This document shows, piece after piece, positions 22,328-38,200 of a stretch of 64,000 nt of DNA (positions are counted from its first letter, which is position 1; the number at the start of each line of letters is the position of its first letter). Both the position numbers and the translations under genes were made by a program. The notes below the pieces were generated by a model that was not told where the DNA came from, made no database searches, and worked only from the letters and a program-made list of their open reading frames with translations. Origin of the DNA: Gossypium raimondii (lineage: Eukaryota; Streptophyta; Magnoliopsida; Malvales; Malvaceae); NCBI RefSeq assembly GCF_025698545.1, contig NC_068569.1, positions 16,554,001 to 16,618,000 of the forward strand. Reading direction: 5' to 3'.

Positions 22328-25299
22328 ATGGAGAATGTAAAAGCAGAAGAGATGCCTCGTTCAGAATCTGTTTCGTCGCCTGTAGATATGGACCACATTT
22401 CTGGTGAAGGTCAAGCAATTTCGATTAGTAATGGGACAAAGCAACCTGAAAGTCATTTGTTGGTAACAGACAGTTCTAAATCAGCCTCTTTACAAAATGC
22501 TTCCGGTGATCCAGTTAGAGGACAAGAAGCCAGTAGAACAGAAAGTGCAGCTTCAACTTCGTCAGTTAAAATTGAACAAACTGAGACAGATCATCAGGGT
22601 AGACTGATGGAAGATATTAAGACTGGGGGAATACATGATGGTTCTGATGAACATCCCTCTCAAAATACTGGTTCCAATCCAAAGGTTGGAGATTCCAGAA
22701 ATGACCATTTAGAACCAGCCAAAACTGCTGTTGGATCTATTCATGGTGTTTCTGATGGACAACAATCTCAAGAAACCAATTCTGTTGTCAGTTCTTCTCT
22801 TGTTAATAATGACAATGGCGTGATTTTACCTTCTGTTTCTACCAATCAATCAGAAACTAGTGAGCTTACCTTGCCCCTTTCCGATATTGGTACCATTGCT
22901 GTTGGGTCCTCACCAGATACTTCTATTGGATCCCCTCTTGATAGTTCTCATGTTCTGCTTGATGGCGTTATTTCATCCTCTCCCAAGGTCAATGACTCTA
23001 AGGCAGGAGATGCTAAAAATGAGGATAATGTATACGAAATCAATGATCTTACCCTGCCTCATCAAAAGATTATCAGTTCTGCTGAATCCCCAAAATATAT
23101 TGGCCCTTCACGTAAAAAGCAAATTGATTTAAATAGAGGTCTCATTGATACAGCTGCACCTTTTGAATCTGTTAAAGAAGCTGTTTCTAAGTTCGGAGGA
23201 ATTGTTGATTGGAAAGCTCATAGAATGCAAACTTTGGAGGTATATTAGATATGTTAATATGGTCTTAAAATAATCTGCGTTGCTGCAATTTTTTTCATGT
23301 CTAGTGAATGTTGTTTATCTTGAATTTTATTATGCCTTTATCAATTATTATTGATCATCATAAATTCGTCTTTTCTCTCTGCCTACTTTGTTCATGTCCA
23401 CTAAAACTTAAATTTTATGTAACAGAGACGCAAGCTTGTGGAACAAGAGTTTGTAAAAGTACAGGAAGAGATGCCTGAATATAAAAAACGGTCAGAGGAT
23501 GCTGAAGAGGCAAAAATGAAAGTATTAAAGGAGCTCGATAGCACAAAGAGACTAATAGAAGAGCTCAAGCTAAACCTGGAGAGAGCACAAACTGAAGAAA
23601 ATCAGGCAAAACAAGACTCTGAACTAGCCAAGCTTAGGGTGGAGGAGATGGAACAAGGGATTGCTGATGAGGCTAGTGTTGCAGCAAAGACACAGCTTGA
23701 GGTTGCTAAAGCCAGGCATGCAGCTGCAGTTTCGGAACTGAAATCCGTTAAAGAAGAGTTGGAAACATTAAAAAAGGAATATGCTTCTTTGATGAATGAC
23801 AGAGATATTGCCATTAAGAAAGCTGAAGAGGCTGTTTCTGCTTCAAAGGAGGTTGACAAGACAGTGGAAGAATTGACTATTGAGCTGATTGCCACAAAGG
23901 AGTCCTTAGAGTCCGCACATGCTGCCCATTTAGAAGCAGAAGAGAAAAGGATTGGAGCAGCAATGGCCCGAGACCAAGATACTCACCATTGGGAAAAGGA
24001 ACTAAAACAGGTTGAAGAGGAGCTCCAAAGACTCAATCAGCAAATTCATTCAGCCAAGGATCTAAAATCAAAGCTAGACACTGCTTCAGCCCTGCTACTT
24101 GATTTAAAAGCTGAGTTAGCTTCTTATATGGAATCTACACTTAAGGAGGAAACTGATGGACACCACAATACTGAGTCACAGGCATCAGAGACAAGAACTC
24201 ACACTGATGCACAAGCTTCCGTTGCTTCATTAAAGAAGGAACTTGAAGACGTGAAGGTCAATATAGAAAAAGCAACTGCAGAAGTGGATTGTTTGAAGGT
24301 GGCTGCTATTTCATTAAAATCAGAGCTTGACAAGGAAAAATCTGATCTTGCGAACACTAAGCAGAGAGAAGGCATGGCTTCAATTGCAGTTGCTTCTTTG
24401 GAAGCTGAGCTGGAGAAGACTCGATCAGAAATAGCAGTAGTCCAGATGAAGGAAAAAGAGGCCAGAGAAAAAATGGTGGAGCTCCCCAAACAACTGCAGC
24501 AGGCAGCACAAGTGGCTGATGAGGCCAAGTCACTTGCTGAAATGGCTCGTGAAGATCTGCGCAAAGCAAAAGAAGAAGCAGCGCAAGCAAAGGCTGGAGC
24601 AAGTACCATGGAGAGTCGATTACTTGCAGCTCAAAAAGAGATAGAGGCTGCCCGGGCTTCAGAGAAGTTAGCTTTAGCTGCAATCAAAGCGTTGCAAGAG
24701 AGCGAATCGGCTAAAAGCATTGATAATGTTGACTCACCAGCTGGTGTAACACTTTCCTTAGAGGAGTATTATGATCTTAGTAAACGTGCAAATGAGGCAG
24801 AGGAGCAGGCCAACATGAGGGTTGCAGCAGCTATTTCTCAAATTGAGGTAGCTAAGCAATCTGAGTCAAGAAGCTTGGGTAAGCTGGAAGAAGTGACCCG
24901 AGAGATGGCTGAAAGAAAGCAAGCACTAAAATTGCTATGGAGAAGGCTGAGAAGGCCAAGGAAGGGAAGTTAGGTATTGAGCAGGAATTGAGAAGGTGGA
25001 GGGCTGAACATGAGCAGCGGCGTAAGGCTACTGAATTGAATCATGGAGAAAACCCTCCAAGGGCAAGCTCTGAGGGAAAGAAAGAAACAAAGAACTTTGA
25101 ACCTGTACCTGCTGCTCCTACTCTGGCCGATACCCTAGCAAGCCCAAAGGCATATGATCACGGGAGCACCACAGAAACTGAATCATCCCCGGAACCGAAG
25201 GTTGTAAAGAAAAAGAAAAAGTCATTGTTCCCGAAGATTTTAATGTTTTTGTCCAGGAAGAAGTCAAGTTCATCCAAGTCCCACGTAAGTAGTCAATGA
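22328..25299 (+). CDS. WEB1-family coiled-coil protein (DUF827), with a one-base frameshift
   Basis: Two coding exons, 22328-23239 and 23426-25299, joined at a clean phase-0 GT-AG intron. Residues 1-240 are acidic, Ser-rich and disordered. Then comes the family motif [20 protein letters not shown] and [20 protein letters not shown], followed by about 500 residues of heptad-rich coiled coil ([20 protein letters not shown] and on), and a very basic tail ([19 protein letters not shown]). WEB1 and its partner PMI2 are cytoplasmic coiled-coil proteins needed for blue-light chloroplast movement. An A-run at 24928-24931 is one base short of what the conserved stretch [15 protein letters not shown] requires, so as given the frame ends at 24973 (about 819 residues) instead of 25299 (about 928). 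This may be a sequencing error or a real truncation. Confidence 0.85.
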
Positions 25300-26139
25300 C
25301 GTGCTGAGGTATATTTGTTGTTGTGATTTTGCCTCCCTTTTTCTTGGGTTGTCACAGTGTCCATAAATGTTCAATAAGATTTGACAGATTTTTACTCATT
25401 GAGTGTAAATTCTAGTGATTTATTTGATGTATGATAAAGTTGAGAACATATTTTTGCATACTGGAAGGTTGTATGGTTCTGTATAGGCTTTCAGACGCTT
25501 GGACGTCAACTCTTGTAGAAGTGATGTTTGTTATGAGGACAGAATTTGGTTTGTTATTCACATTATGCGTATTTTAAGAAATTCCTAACCTCGTCTGCAT
25601 AAGCTAGTCACTTCTTGCCCGCAGGGAAGCTTCTAGCTTTTCATTAAGTTGTTCAATTTCATTCAAGGTCCTTGTAACATGAAGAACAATTTCCTTCGCA
25701 GAAAACTTGTAGTTTTAATACCCAAATTCTTGCTGTTGTTGTCGAAACTGCTGTTTATGTTTTTAGCAAGTATTTGATGAACTATAAACTGATAAATATT
25801 TTACTGATGGATAAGTTTTTAGATGCTTTTGCTTAGCAGAAAGAAAACATAACTTCAATAATAACTGTGGTGTGAAGAAAAATAAAAACAAAAGGAAGAT
25901 CAGAAAACTGGGGTGTAAATGGAACGTGGATATTGCTTTACTTAGTTCAAGATTGTAGAGTTTGGAGAAAGATTGTACAAGCATTTGCTTATTAAATTGT
26001 AACTATCTTGATGTTATTTAAGTATAAATATTTTTTAATTTATTTTCAATTTATTGGAAAAATATTTATTTTAATGTTTTTAGTGTTTTTAATGAATTAT
26101 ATTTTTAAAAAATTTTATATAATAAAATAAAATAATTTA

Positions 26140-26297
26140 ATATAAGTGGGCCGAGCCGAATCCAAGTTTTAGCATTTTTATTCGGGCTGAACTTAGACAA
26201 AAATTTAGCCCCATTTTTTGAGTTGAGCATGACCTATCAATTGAGCCTAAAATTTTATCAAGACCCAATCCGACCTATGTACAACTCTACTTAGGAA
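26140..26297. repeat. Fragment of a GC-motif dispersed repeat with hAT-like end
   Basis: Contains 'gggccgagccgaatcc' and ends in 'ccgacctatgtacaactcta', which on the other strand reads TAGAGTTGTACATAGGTCGG, similar to the TAGGGGTGTACATGGG ends of common plant hAT-derived repeats. The other end was not located. Confidence 0.35.
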
Positions 26298-27239
26298 TAT
26301 GAATATTTATTGACTTGAAAAAAAATCATATGTCATACCTTATGATTTTTTGTTTATCATTCAGTTTTAGACTTACCGTGAATCCATGGAGGGTTATTTA
26401 TGTCGAAATAGAGCACAGTTTTTAATCTTGGAGAAAATTCTGATGGTTTGTGTTGGTATAGATATGTAGTGAACTTACTGATGGCAGTCTGACTGATTAG
26501 CATTCAAGGAACAAGGGATATGCTTGAAAGATGATCTGAAGTTCATCCTCTAAATTCATAAATTTTGGAATTTATCTGCAGAAGATGAAGAAGCCTATTA
26601 GATATGGCCTTTTTAAAAATCAGTGAACCTCTCAAGATATGCCATCTCTAGAAATTAGATGATCAGGAATATGACACGATTCAAACGAGGGGAAAACCAT
26701 ATAAAAATCATATATTCCCTGGCCACTCACTGCATGATAAGGTTCTATGTCATGTCTTGGAGACACAGATTTTCCAATGGAAGAGTGTGGTTAAGTAGGA
26801 TTTAATCAATAAAAAGGTCACCAAGCTGGGGTGTGCTTCAAAGGGAGCACACCTGCCGGAGACATCATCCATTTCAACTTAGCCAATACGTGTATCCTTT
26901 GCAGCTCCTGGCAGAAAGCTCCAAGGGTACTAAATAAGTGTGGTCATGATTTATGGAAAACGGCAAGCTACGAATACTAAAGCAAGATGTTTACTCCTAT
27001 CTGAAAATGAGTTGCAGCTGAATGTAATGTAAAATTTGGAAAGCTACTTGTCTGCTAACGGAAACCTTTCGATTATCATAAATTTCAAATTTGTATTTTT
27101 CAAAAATCCGGATAATTGAAATATATATTTGTTAGTTTTCTGAAAAAGTCAGAAAACACAGTACTTTTGAAGTATCGAACGTTGCTTGAGCCCAATAGAT
27201 TTTACTAAAGTAACCCAACACTCTTCAAGGAAATCCAAA

Positions 27240-27440
27240 CAAACCCATAAAGTCAAATTAAGTCATCCTATATAGTTTGACTGAGTTAACTCATATGAAA
27301 TCGGGCCAAACCGAGTTAAACCAAAGTCAAATAGGTTCAATTCAAGTTGAAGAAATCTAAATCAAGTCAAATCAGATTACAAAAGATCAAATAAGTTTGA
27401 ACTGAGTCAAACCAGTCGAAGTAATCAACTCAATAGTCAA
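27240..27440. repeat. Degenerate tandem 'gtcaaa' tract
   Basis: A run of loosely repeated units such as 'aagtcaaat', 'gagttaaacc' and 'gagtcaaacc' at roughly 10-20 base spacing. No coding is conserved. It looks like the remains of a tandem repeat or a transposon terminal region. Confidence 0.4.
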
Positions 27441-29419
27441 ATGTTGACCAAGGTTGATCGGTGTGTAGTTGCACATATAGGTGCATAGAGGATATTGGCC
27501 GCGTGTGGGCGGCACATGAGGCCACATTTTGGCACATGGAGGCATATGAAACTTTGTTAAGACATATGGATTGGTTTTTCCAGCACATGAGAGTGCATGT
27601 AATGACTTTTAGTTCATGTTTGTTGAGGACTGCAGATTTTTCAAGCTTTTTATGATTCACAAAATGCATTTGGTGTTAATATTTAACATAAATTAGTGTT
27701 TTATGTATAAATAATGCATGACTGTTGCATTTTATTGCTTTGTTGTGTATTATGCAATGCTAAATGCTATGTTAAATATAATACTATACAACATTTGATC
27801 ATAATTTTATATTATCGTATAAATTCGAGTAATTTAAAGTAGTCACAATATTTATACTATAAAAAGCATACAAATTAAGTATATATTTAGATCTTATGAT
27901 GATATAAAAGTAAATGTCAATTATAGTTAATGATATTGTAATGGAAAGAGGATGTCCTTTCATATTTTGAGTGCATTGACCTTGACTATACTCTTTGAAA
28001 GAGAAGTCATCAGTACCCACTAAAAGGTGTATCCAAGTAGAGATTGTTTTATTTGAATGGTGAAAGCAATTTAATTATTTAAGTATAATGTTTATCAAAT
28101 CTCACATGATGGATAGTATTCATGGGTCGATACCGAATTGTGAGAAAGTCTAGAATAATATGGTAGTTATTGATGCTTAATTTGAGACATTTATACTTAA
28201 TTTAAATAACACATTAATGAGTAGATTGATATTTATGAAGCTTATCGATAAAGGGATTCATAAGTCCGTTATAAAAATGCTTAGAATCTTCAAAGTTAAA
28301 AAGATTAACAACAATCTCCCGATACATACATTTTAAATACAAGATTCCCTACTATATAAATAATGCTAAATGACCCGACAATGAACTTCTTACCATATGT
28401 ATTTAACATGAGGAGAGATTGTAGTAAAAATCAGTAGTTTTCCATTAAGCGTTAATGTATTCTAATCTAATAACATGCCAGTCAGAAATGAGAATGCCAA
28501 GGCTGTCAATCATAACATATTTGCCAAAATTCCATTCTGTCTCAACATTGCCAGAAAAACCCATGACTTGGATTCAGGCCATCCATCTCCTCTCCTCTCT
28601 ATTCAAGCATTTTCTCTATCTTTTCTTTTTCTTTTTTTAATAAATAAAATTGTCTTCTAATCTTCTTAAACCTGGGATATTTTTTCAGGGTTTTTTTTTT
28701 TTTTTTTTGCATCAGGGGAATTACGTGGCCGTACTTTATTATCATCATCATGTATTAAGTTTTAGCAAATATACTATATTTTTTTATGAATATTTCAAAA
28801 TTAAAATTAAAATCTATGAATCTGATATTTTATTTTAACATTCAAATATCAAAAATTTAATATGATTGGTCCAATAACATCATTTCATTACAACAACTAA
28901 ATTTGTTGTATAACTGATTCATCATATTTTATTTTTAACATTTATAACAACTTTTCATTTATACCAACAACTCTCGTAAAATATGAAATACACTCTTTAT
29001 TAAATTAGTTATCTATAAAGATATTTTACCTAAAATTTTAATAAAACTAATTCAATACTTAAGTGAAATAAAATAATATATTCTAATTAATATATTATTT
29101 CAATAATGTTTAACTTTATATAAACCTATATTAATTATCTTTAATAAATGAAATTCTTTTTTAAATTCTATTCAATATACCATCTAATTTTCACTAATTA
29201 ATATTATTAATATATTATAGTTTTTTAATTTTGAAATTTTAAAATATTCAAATCTTGTTATAGGTATGTTGTTATGAGTGTATAACAACCACCTATCTAT
29301 ATCATCTAAAATTTGGATAGACAAATGAATCTGTTTATAAAAAAGTTGAATGTAGTATTTATTTTACAGACAAAAATGGATTCAACATAATTTTGGGTTT
29401 TAAAGTAGCAGCTTATACA

Positions 29420-29760
29420 CAACAATTTTTGGAGAAAGAAGACCAAAATATAGTGGTCAAGATGACTTCCTTCCACCTGACCTTATTAATGTCTTCCTTC
29501 CAAGAACCGGTTCATCACAAATTCAATCTCATATGATAGCTAGCAACCCTTTGGGCTCTCGCTTACTGAGTGTTGTTCTTCATGAGATGAAAACAAAAGG
29601 TATCACACAGACAGACTATGTTCTGTCTGATTCAAGTTTCCTCCTGTTTCTGCATTTTGTTCACCCTCTGGTATCACTGTTTCTTGAAGATCAATCTGAC
29701 CTGTTTCAATTGAAAGGAACTAATTGATTGTCAAATGAACCCTTTATTTTGCAAACATAA
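29420..29760. repeat. Copy B of a duplicated non-coding block (partner at 19.2-19.5 kb)
   Basis: Collinear with 19180-19455 in the same orientation, sharing 'gtcaagatgacttccttcc', 'catatgatag' and 'ctgtctgattcaagttt'. It carries roughly 70 extra bases near the right side (29640-29710) that copy A lacks. It is about 10.2 kb from copy A. Confidence 0.75.
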
Positions 29761-30420
29761 AACAGTTGTGTCATCATATATGGAGATGATATTTCCATAA
29801 ACAATCAATTCGTAATCTGATGTTTTGCTCCACAAGAGGAAAGTGGGGAGGAATCCACACACGATCGTTGCAATTTGTCCTATGCTAAACAACTATTCTA
29901 GATATTATAGACAGGTTTTAGGGCAAATGGAATTCAGATATTTTGCTTACTTTGAGAAAAGGGGAAAGAAAACAAAAACAATATAGTATATAGAACAAAT
30001 TGGATCTCATGTGCAGAGCAAGCATGTGTGTTCTTATGCTGGATAATGAGGCATATATACGTTTTGATCAACCAGCAACCAGCCATACACGAATATAATA
30101 AGTCGGGTATTCTCAGTATTCTCCAATGAGAAAATATCATACCTAGCAAGGAAATAAGAGATGGGGCTTTTGAAGGGCCGCTGGCTGTCCTGTCAGTACC
30201 TGTAATGCATACCTAAATTATTAAGTCTAATCCCAAATAGTGACATGTGTGGCAACTCACGAAGTCTGTCATAAAATTCTCTGTTTGTACAGTTATCATA
30301 TTCATAGCTGCTGTGCGAAAAAGAAAAAGCATTTCTGAACTGCTATCATGAAGAAGGAAAAAGAAAAAGAAAAAAAAACCAGAATTGCACTCCCCGTCAT
30401 CAAGTAGTTTTAGCGACACA
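29761..30420. other. Downstream flank and probable 3' untranslated region of the NDR kinase
   Basis: AT-rich sequence with no supported gene, immediately 3' of the minus-strand kinase. The end of the kinase transcript must lie here. Confidence 0.5.
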
Positions 30421-33965
<3,545 letters not shown>

Positions 33966-35289
33966 TTTTCCTCAAAAAAGTTGTAATTGAAGGTTTTCTA
34001 TTTTCACCAAATACCAACTTTCAACTTTAAATCAAAAAAATTAAGTAATAATAACCATTCCAAATACAACGGTAAAAAGCTGTTAAATGAAGCTTGTTTG
34101 GTGACACAGTATCGAGGAGAGATCTAGGAGCTGTCACTTGTTATTTGCTTGTGAAAATGACTCAAAGAAGAGCAAAAGGATTTACAAATATTCTTTTAAA
34201 AAAATGAACCACCAAATGTTTAATGCGTGAGCGTGTGCCCTGGCGCGCGCCAGATTTGTTTTACAGATATAAATTCACATACAGCTTTGCATTGCAAGGC
34301 TGTCTGTAACTGTTAAGACTGCTACTGCTATTGTTTCTATCTGTTCAGGCTTTTCAAAGGTTTAATTTTCTTTTTGAGGCTTTATATTTGGGAATTGAGT
34401 GTAATCAACGCCATCGTTTTCCACCCGTAAACTGAATGCCTGCTAGGAAACCTCTTCTTTTTTTCTTTTAAGATTAGAGCAAAAAATTGAAAAAGAAAAA
34501 GGTGCGCGCAATTTGGTGTAGATTTTATGAACTGGCGACTGTACAGTGTCGGCGGAGATCTAACGTACGTGTTATATGTGCGCGTGAATTGTACGAGTTC
34601 TGGTTTTAAAATAAACGGTGGAGCGGTGGGTGGGAACGTGAAAAATGAGTTTGGCGGAGAAATGAATTCGCGTGGAGTGGAGGAAAAAGGAGATTGACGT
34701 TGACGCGCGTGGGTTAGGCGAGCGGAAGAAGGGGATGAATTTGGTATGATCGATCCCAACTCGACATCCGACATGGTCCTGGAATGGCCTCTGACTCTGC
34801 CATGTTGTGTGCGTCAAAATGCTTCAATTTAGCAGCAACATGCCACGTGGTTTTTCTGAAAAGGCCTAATTCTACGTTTAATCACAGTAATAAAAGTTAT
34901 GCATCAATTCCTCTATTTCTAATCTATTTTTAATTTCAGTAACAAAAAAAGAAGGAATTTTGTAATTATGTTATCGCTCCATACTTTGTTTCTTAGAAAA
35001 TAATTTTACTTTAAAAAAAAAAGTTGCACCTAACTACAGCTTAACCGGAACAAAATAGCAAGTATTTCTTTACAAGTTTATTAACTCAATGTATCTTTTA
35101 CCTTAATATTCGGAAAGATTCTCGTATGAAAAAGAAAAATAAATGAAAATGATTGATATTAATTACTTTTATTCACAAAAAAGACATGGATATATATATG
35201 TACAGTAATGTTTCTGAAATTTCCAACTAGATGTTAATTTCTGCCATTAAAATATTAGCTTGACTATTTGTTTGGCGGATGGGATTTCC
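33966..35289. other. Intergenic region upstream of the NDR kinase
   Basis: Promoter and 5' leader of the kinase are expected in the first several hundred bases. It contains a 14-base GC palindrome at 34240-34253 and a GC-richer patch (34500-34800) with no conserved coding sequence. Confidence 0.5.
34240..34253. promoter_or_regulatory. Perfect GC palindrome (CTGGCGCGCGCCAG)
   Basis: A 14-base perfect palindrome in AT-rich surroundings, about 280 bases upstream of the kinase start codon. Its centre contains CGCG, the core of the CAMTA-type site (VCGCGB). Function is inferred only from composition and place. Confidence 0.4.
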
Positions 35290-38200
35290 CTAGAAGAACC
35301 GAAATTCGACAAATTGGGTACAATTTGTGAGAAATGTAAATGCACATGTTCGGAGTCCATTTAGCTTGGCCCGTATGAAATGTTGGTGTCTTCTTGCCAG
35401 GCGCACGGTAGCCACTAGGAAAGCAAAGGCTGAGTTTCCACCTGATACAAAAAACAGGCCAGCGACTGGGCGAGGACCTAAGCTTGAGCTTAATCCGTCG
35501 CTCACGCCCGTAGATTGTGAACATGAGTTGTTAGAGATGAGCAAATATTCTTCCAATCGCGGCATTTCTCCATTTTCCATCACTTTTAGGATTGCCTCCG
35601 AAAACTCAAATGCCAAACGAGAACCTTTCGGGAACACCCAAAGCAGACAAAAATATATTTTACAAAAGATTCATCAATGGAAAATCGACGGTATATGGAA
35701 AGTGGTAGGAATTAATTACAAAGCCAAAACCACCAAGCTTGAAGGTAGGTCCTGTCATGGTGAACCCTTTACAGTACTTGGCAAGGAAGACTTTTGCATG
35801 AGGCACAACAAAGAAAGCAGCTTGAATATCTCCATTTCTAAAGGCATCCGGATAGTCATTAATGGAATCGATTTTCCTAATGTTCTTTGGCTTAAAACCC
35901 AACACATTGATCAAATACCCAACGATAAATGAATTCCTATTACATCCAACGCTTGCATTTGTTCTCAAAAGTGTGTCAATGTCTGAAACAGATGGTTGGA
36001 GGTGTGAGATTGTCAACATGGAGGTAAGACTTGCGGTGAAGCCTGCCGATATTATTAGAATTGCAAACAACCATGGGGCCAGCACAATTCTAGATAAATT
36101 GCTCCTTAATGGTTCTCCTGCATGTGATCATATATCTCAGACTTCTCTAATGAAGCTAAATGGAACATATTTATAAAACTTAAATGACTTTTAACTGAGC
36201 TTACTGTGTTCAAAGAATAAAACAGTGACAGAGAACCAAAGTACTGCCCCAAACCTCGTGAGATCGGGGTTCTCCGCATGTTCAATTAGCCAAATAACAA
36301 ATCCTATGAAAGTATGCATTGCTATAGTTATCAGCCACATTCTCCTTGTAAATGTCTCCAAGAACACCCACTGTTCTTTTGACTTGTCTGGTTTTGCAGT
36401 CACTACCATAATAAGTCCGGATTCAAGGTATGGCTGTGAAAACTCTGCGTATTGATATCGATATGCCATTATTTCTGTATCTCCAACTGCTGCATCTAAG
36501 TCCTACCAAGTTTACATGAATCTATCAGTGTTCACCAAGCACAGTTGGAAGATTATAGATAGCTATAGCATAGTGAAAGGAAGAAACCTGACCTTGCTAT
36601 AGACTTGTTCCACCATATCATCATATGAGCCGTAAAACGGAACGAGCACGTAAGGTAATCGATAAGGAAGGCGTTTGACAACAGCTTCAAACACTTCAAC
36701 TGAGAATCCTGTGACATATGAACCATTAATGCCTTGGTCGTAACTCACTTTAACGAACAGATTAAAAGCTCCCCTGGCAGGAACCCCAATTTTCAGTGGC
36801 TTGTCCTCGTCAAATTCAAAAGAAGTCCATCCCTTTGGAACAGTTTGTAAGCCGCCAGGCCAATAAATCGGGCCTAATTCTTTCATGGTCATGTTGCCAA
36901 ACGTAGTGTTCTCTCCTTCATGTTTGTTGGAGTTTTCCGTGAACCCGGATTGTGGTTACCAAATTGCAACCTCTCTGTAGCTTTTACCTACCACATTAAT
37001 GACCTGAAAGGTAGGAAGATGTTTCAATAATGTGGTATTTCTGAATCTTATTCTTCCGCTTAAACCTTCAAAGTTACTTGATAACATTTGTTTAAACAAT
37101 TCTTTGGATGTGGCATTAGCTGGTGATTTGTCCATGGCTTCAGCAATTGTCCAAGCTGCATCATAAGCTCGCAGGGCATAAATACTTGGGTTCGAAAACT
37201 CTTCTTCTTCAGCGTATCTTGTCCCGTAGTGCTTTCAGAATTTTGTTTTGAACCGTCTAAAAGACTTGCTAGAGTCGATGAACCTGGTTCTGAAACCGAG
37301 CACGCCTTGCATGTTATAAAGAGCTGAAGAATCAATAGAATCAAGAAGGCTGGCGATTTCATCACCGACAATCCATACATATCCTTTTTCCATCATACAC
37401 ATTTGCTTAGCCTTCTCGAAAAGCGAGATAGCGAACCGTATAGAGGACTGTACTCGAATGAAGACCCTGTTGCTATTGCTCCTCAGTTTCCTGAGCTCTT
37501 GTTCGATGGCACCATTATGTTCCGAGACAGATGATTGAGAAGGGAAAGATAAATGATGATCAATCTCTGAACCAACAACTCTAAGTGAGTCAGAAAGCAG
37601 AGTTATAACAGAATCAGTAATAAAATCATTGTTATCTTGGTAAATTACAGTCACTTTTCTCCATCGGAAGTAGTTTACGATGGCAGCAATGCATTGTATG
37701 TTGACCTTGATGTCATTAGCCATTTAGAGGAAGAAGGGCAACTGGTATGTTGGTAAGATGGATGGTGAAGAAGTTAGGGATATAATAGGCATATCCCTGG
37801 TGGCCTTTTCGATTTCAGATACTAGAGTTGCTTCTGGCGGTGTAATTGTTCCGATGATTGCTTCCACTTCTTCGCTACCAATGAGCTCCAACGCTGCAGT
37901 AGATGTAGTATTTAAATTGTGTTATAGCTATGGTCAAGAACTCAGTAGTATCAAAGCTCCAAATTACATACTTGCTTACATGGTATGAGACGATTGGATA
38001 ACATGTAATTGTCCTAACTTAGCGCAACAACCCCTGATGATAATCAAAAGTCACCAAACCCAAATCCATCCAAACACCAGGGTTTTGAAACACGAGTTTA
38101 AATATCGTTACAACAATTGAATTTTATTTAATTTATATTTAAATAATAAAAATAATTTAACTAAGATTCTAAATAAGAGTTATTAATTATTTTTATTTAT

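Larger units (their letters stand above)
25300..29419. other. Gene-poor region downstream of WEB1-like
   Basis: The first few hundred bases are the probable 3' untranslated region. The rest is AT-rich, with a short repeat fragment (26140-26297), a degenerate 'gtcaaa' tract (27240-27440) and microsatellite-like AT stretches. Nothing here supports a gene. Confidence 0.55.

Noticed and set aside
24199-24683. Long open frames on the minus strand inside the WEB1-like coding exon
   Set aside because: They are antisense shadows of a coiled-coil gene rich in Glu, Ala and Lys codons; they read as low-complexity Ser/Ala/Leu strings with no family features.
27461-27669. Overlapping small frames on both strands
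   Set aside because: They contain tandem 'cacatg' type repeats and have no splice context; likely chance.
30213-30419. Frame VSLKLLDDGECNSG with a poly-Phe run as the kinase's last exon
   Set aside because: It cannot be joined in phase with any GT-AG pair seen, and the poly-Phe comes from a T-run; kept only as a remark under findings.
35327-35932. 201-codon plus-strand open frame over the GLR pseudogene
   Set aside because: Antisense to clear GLR second-lobe sequence; no independent protein features.
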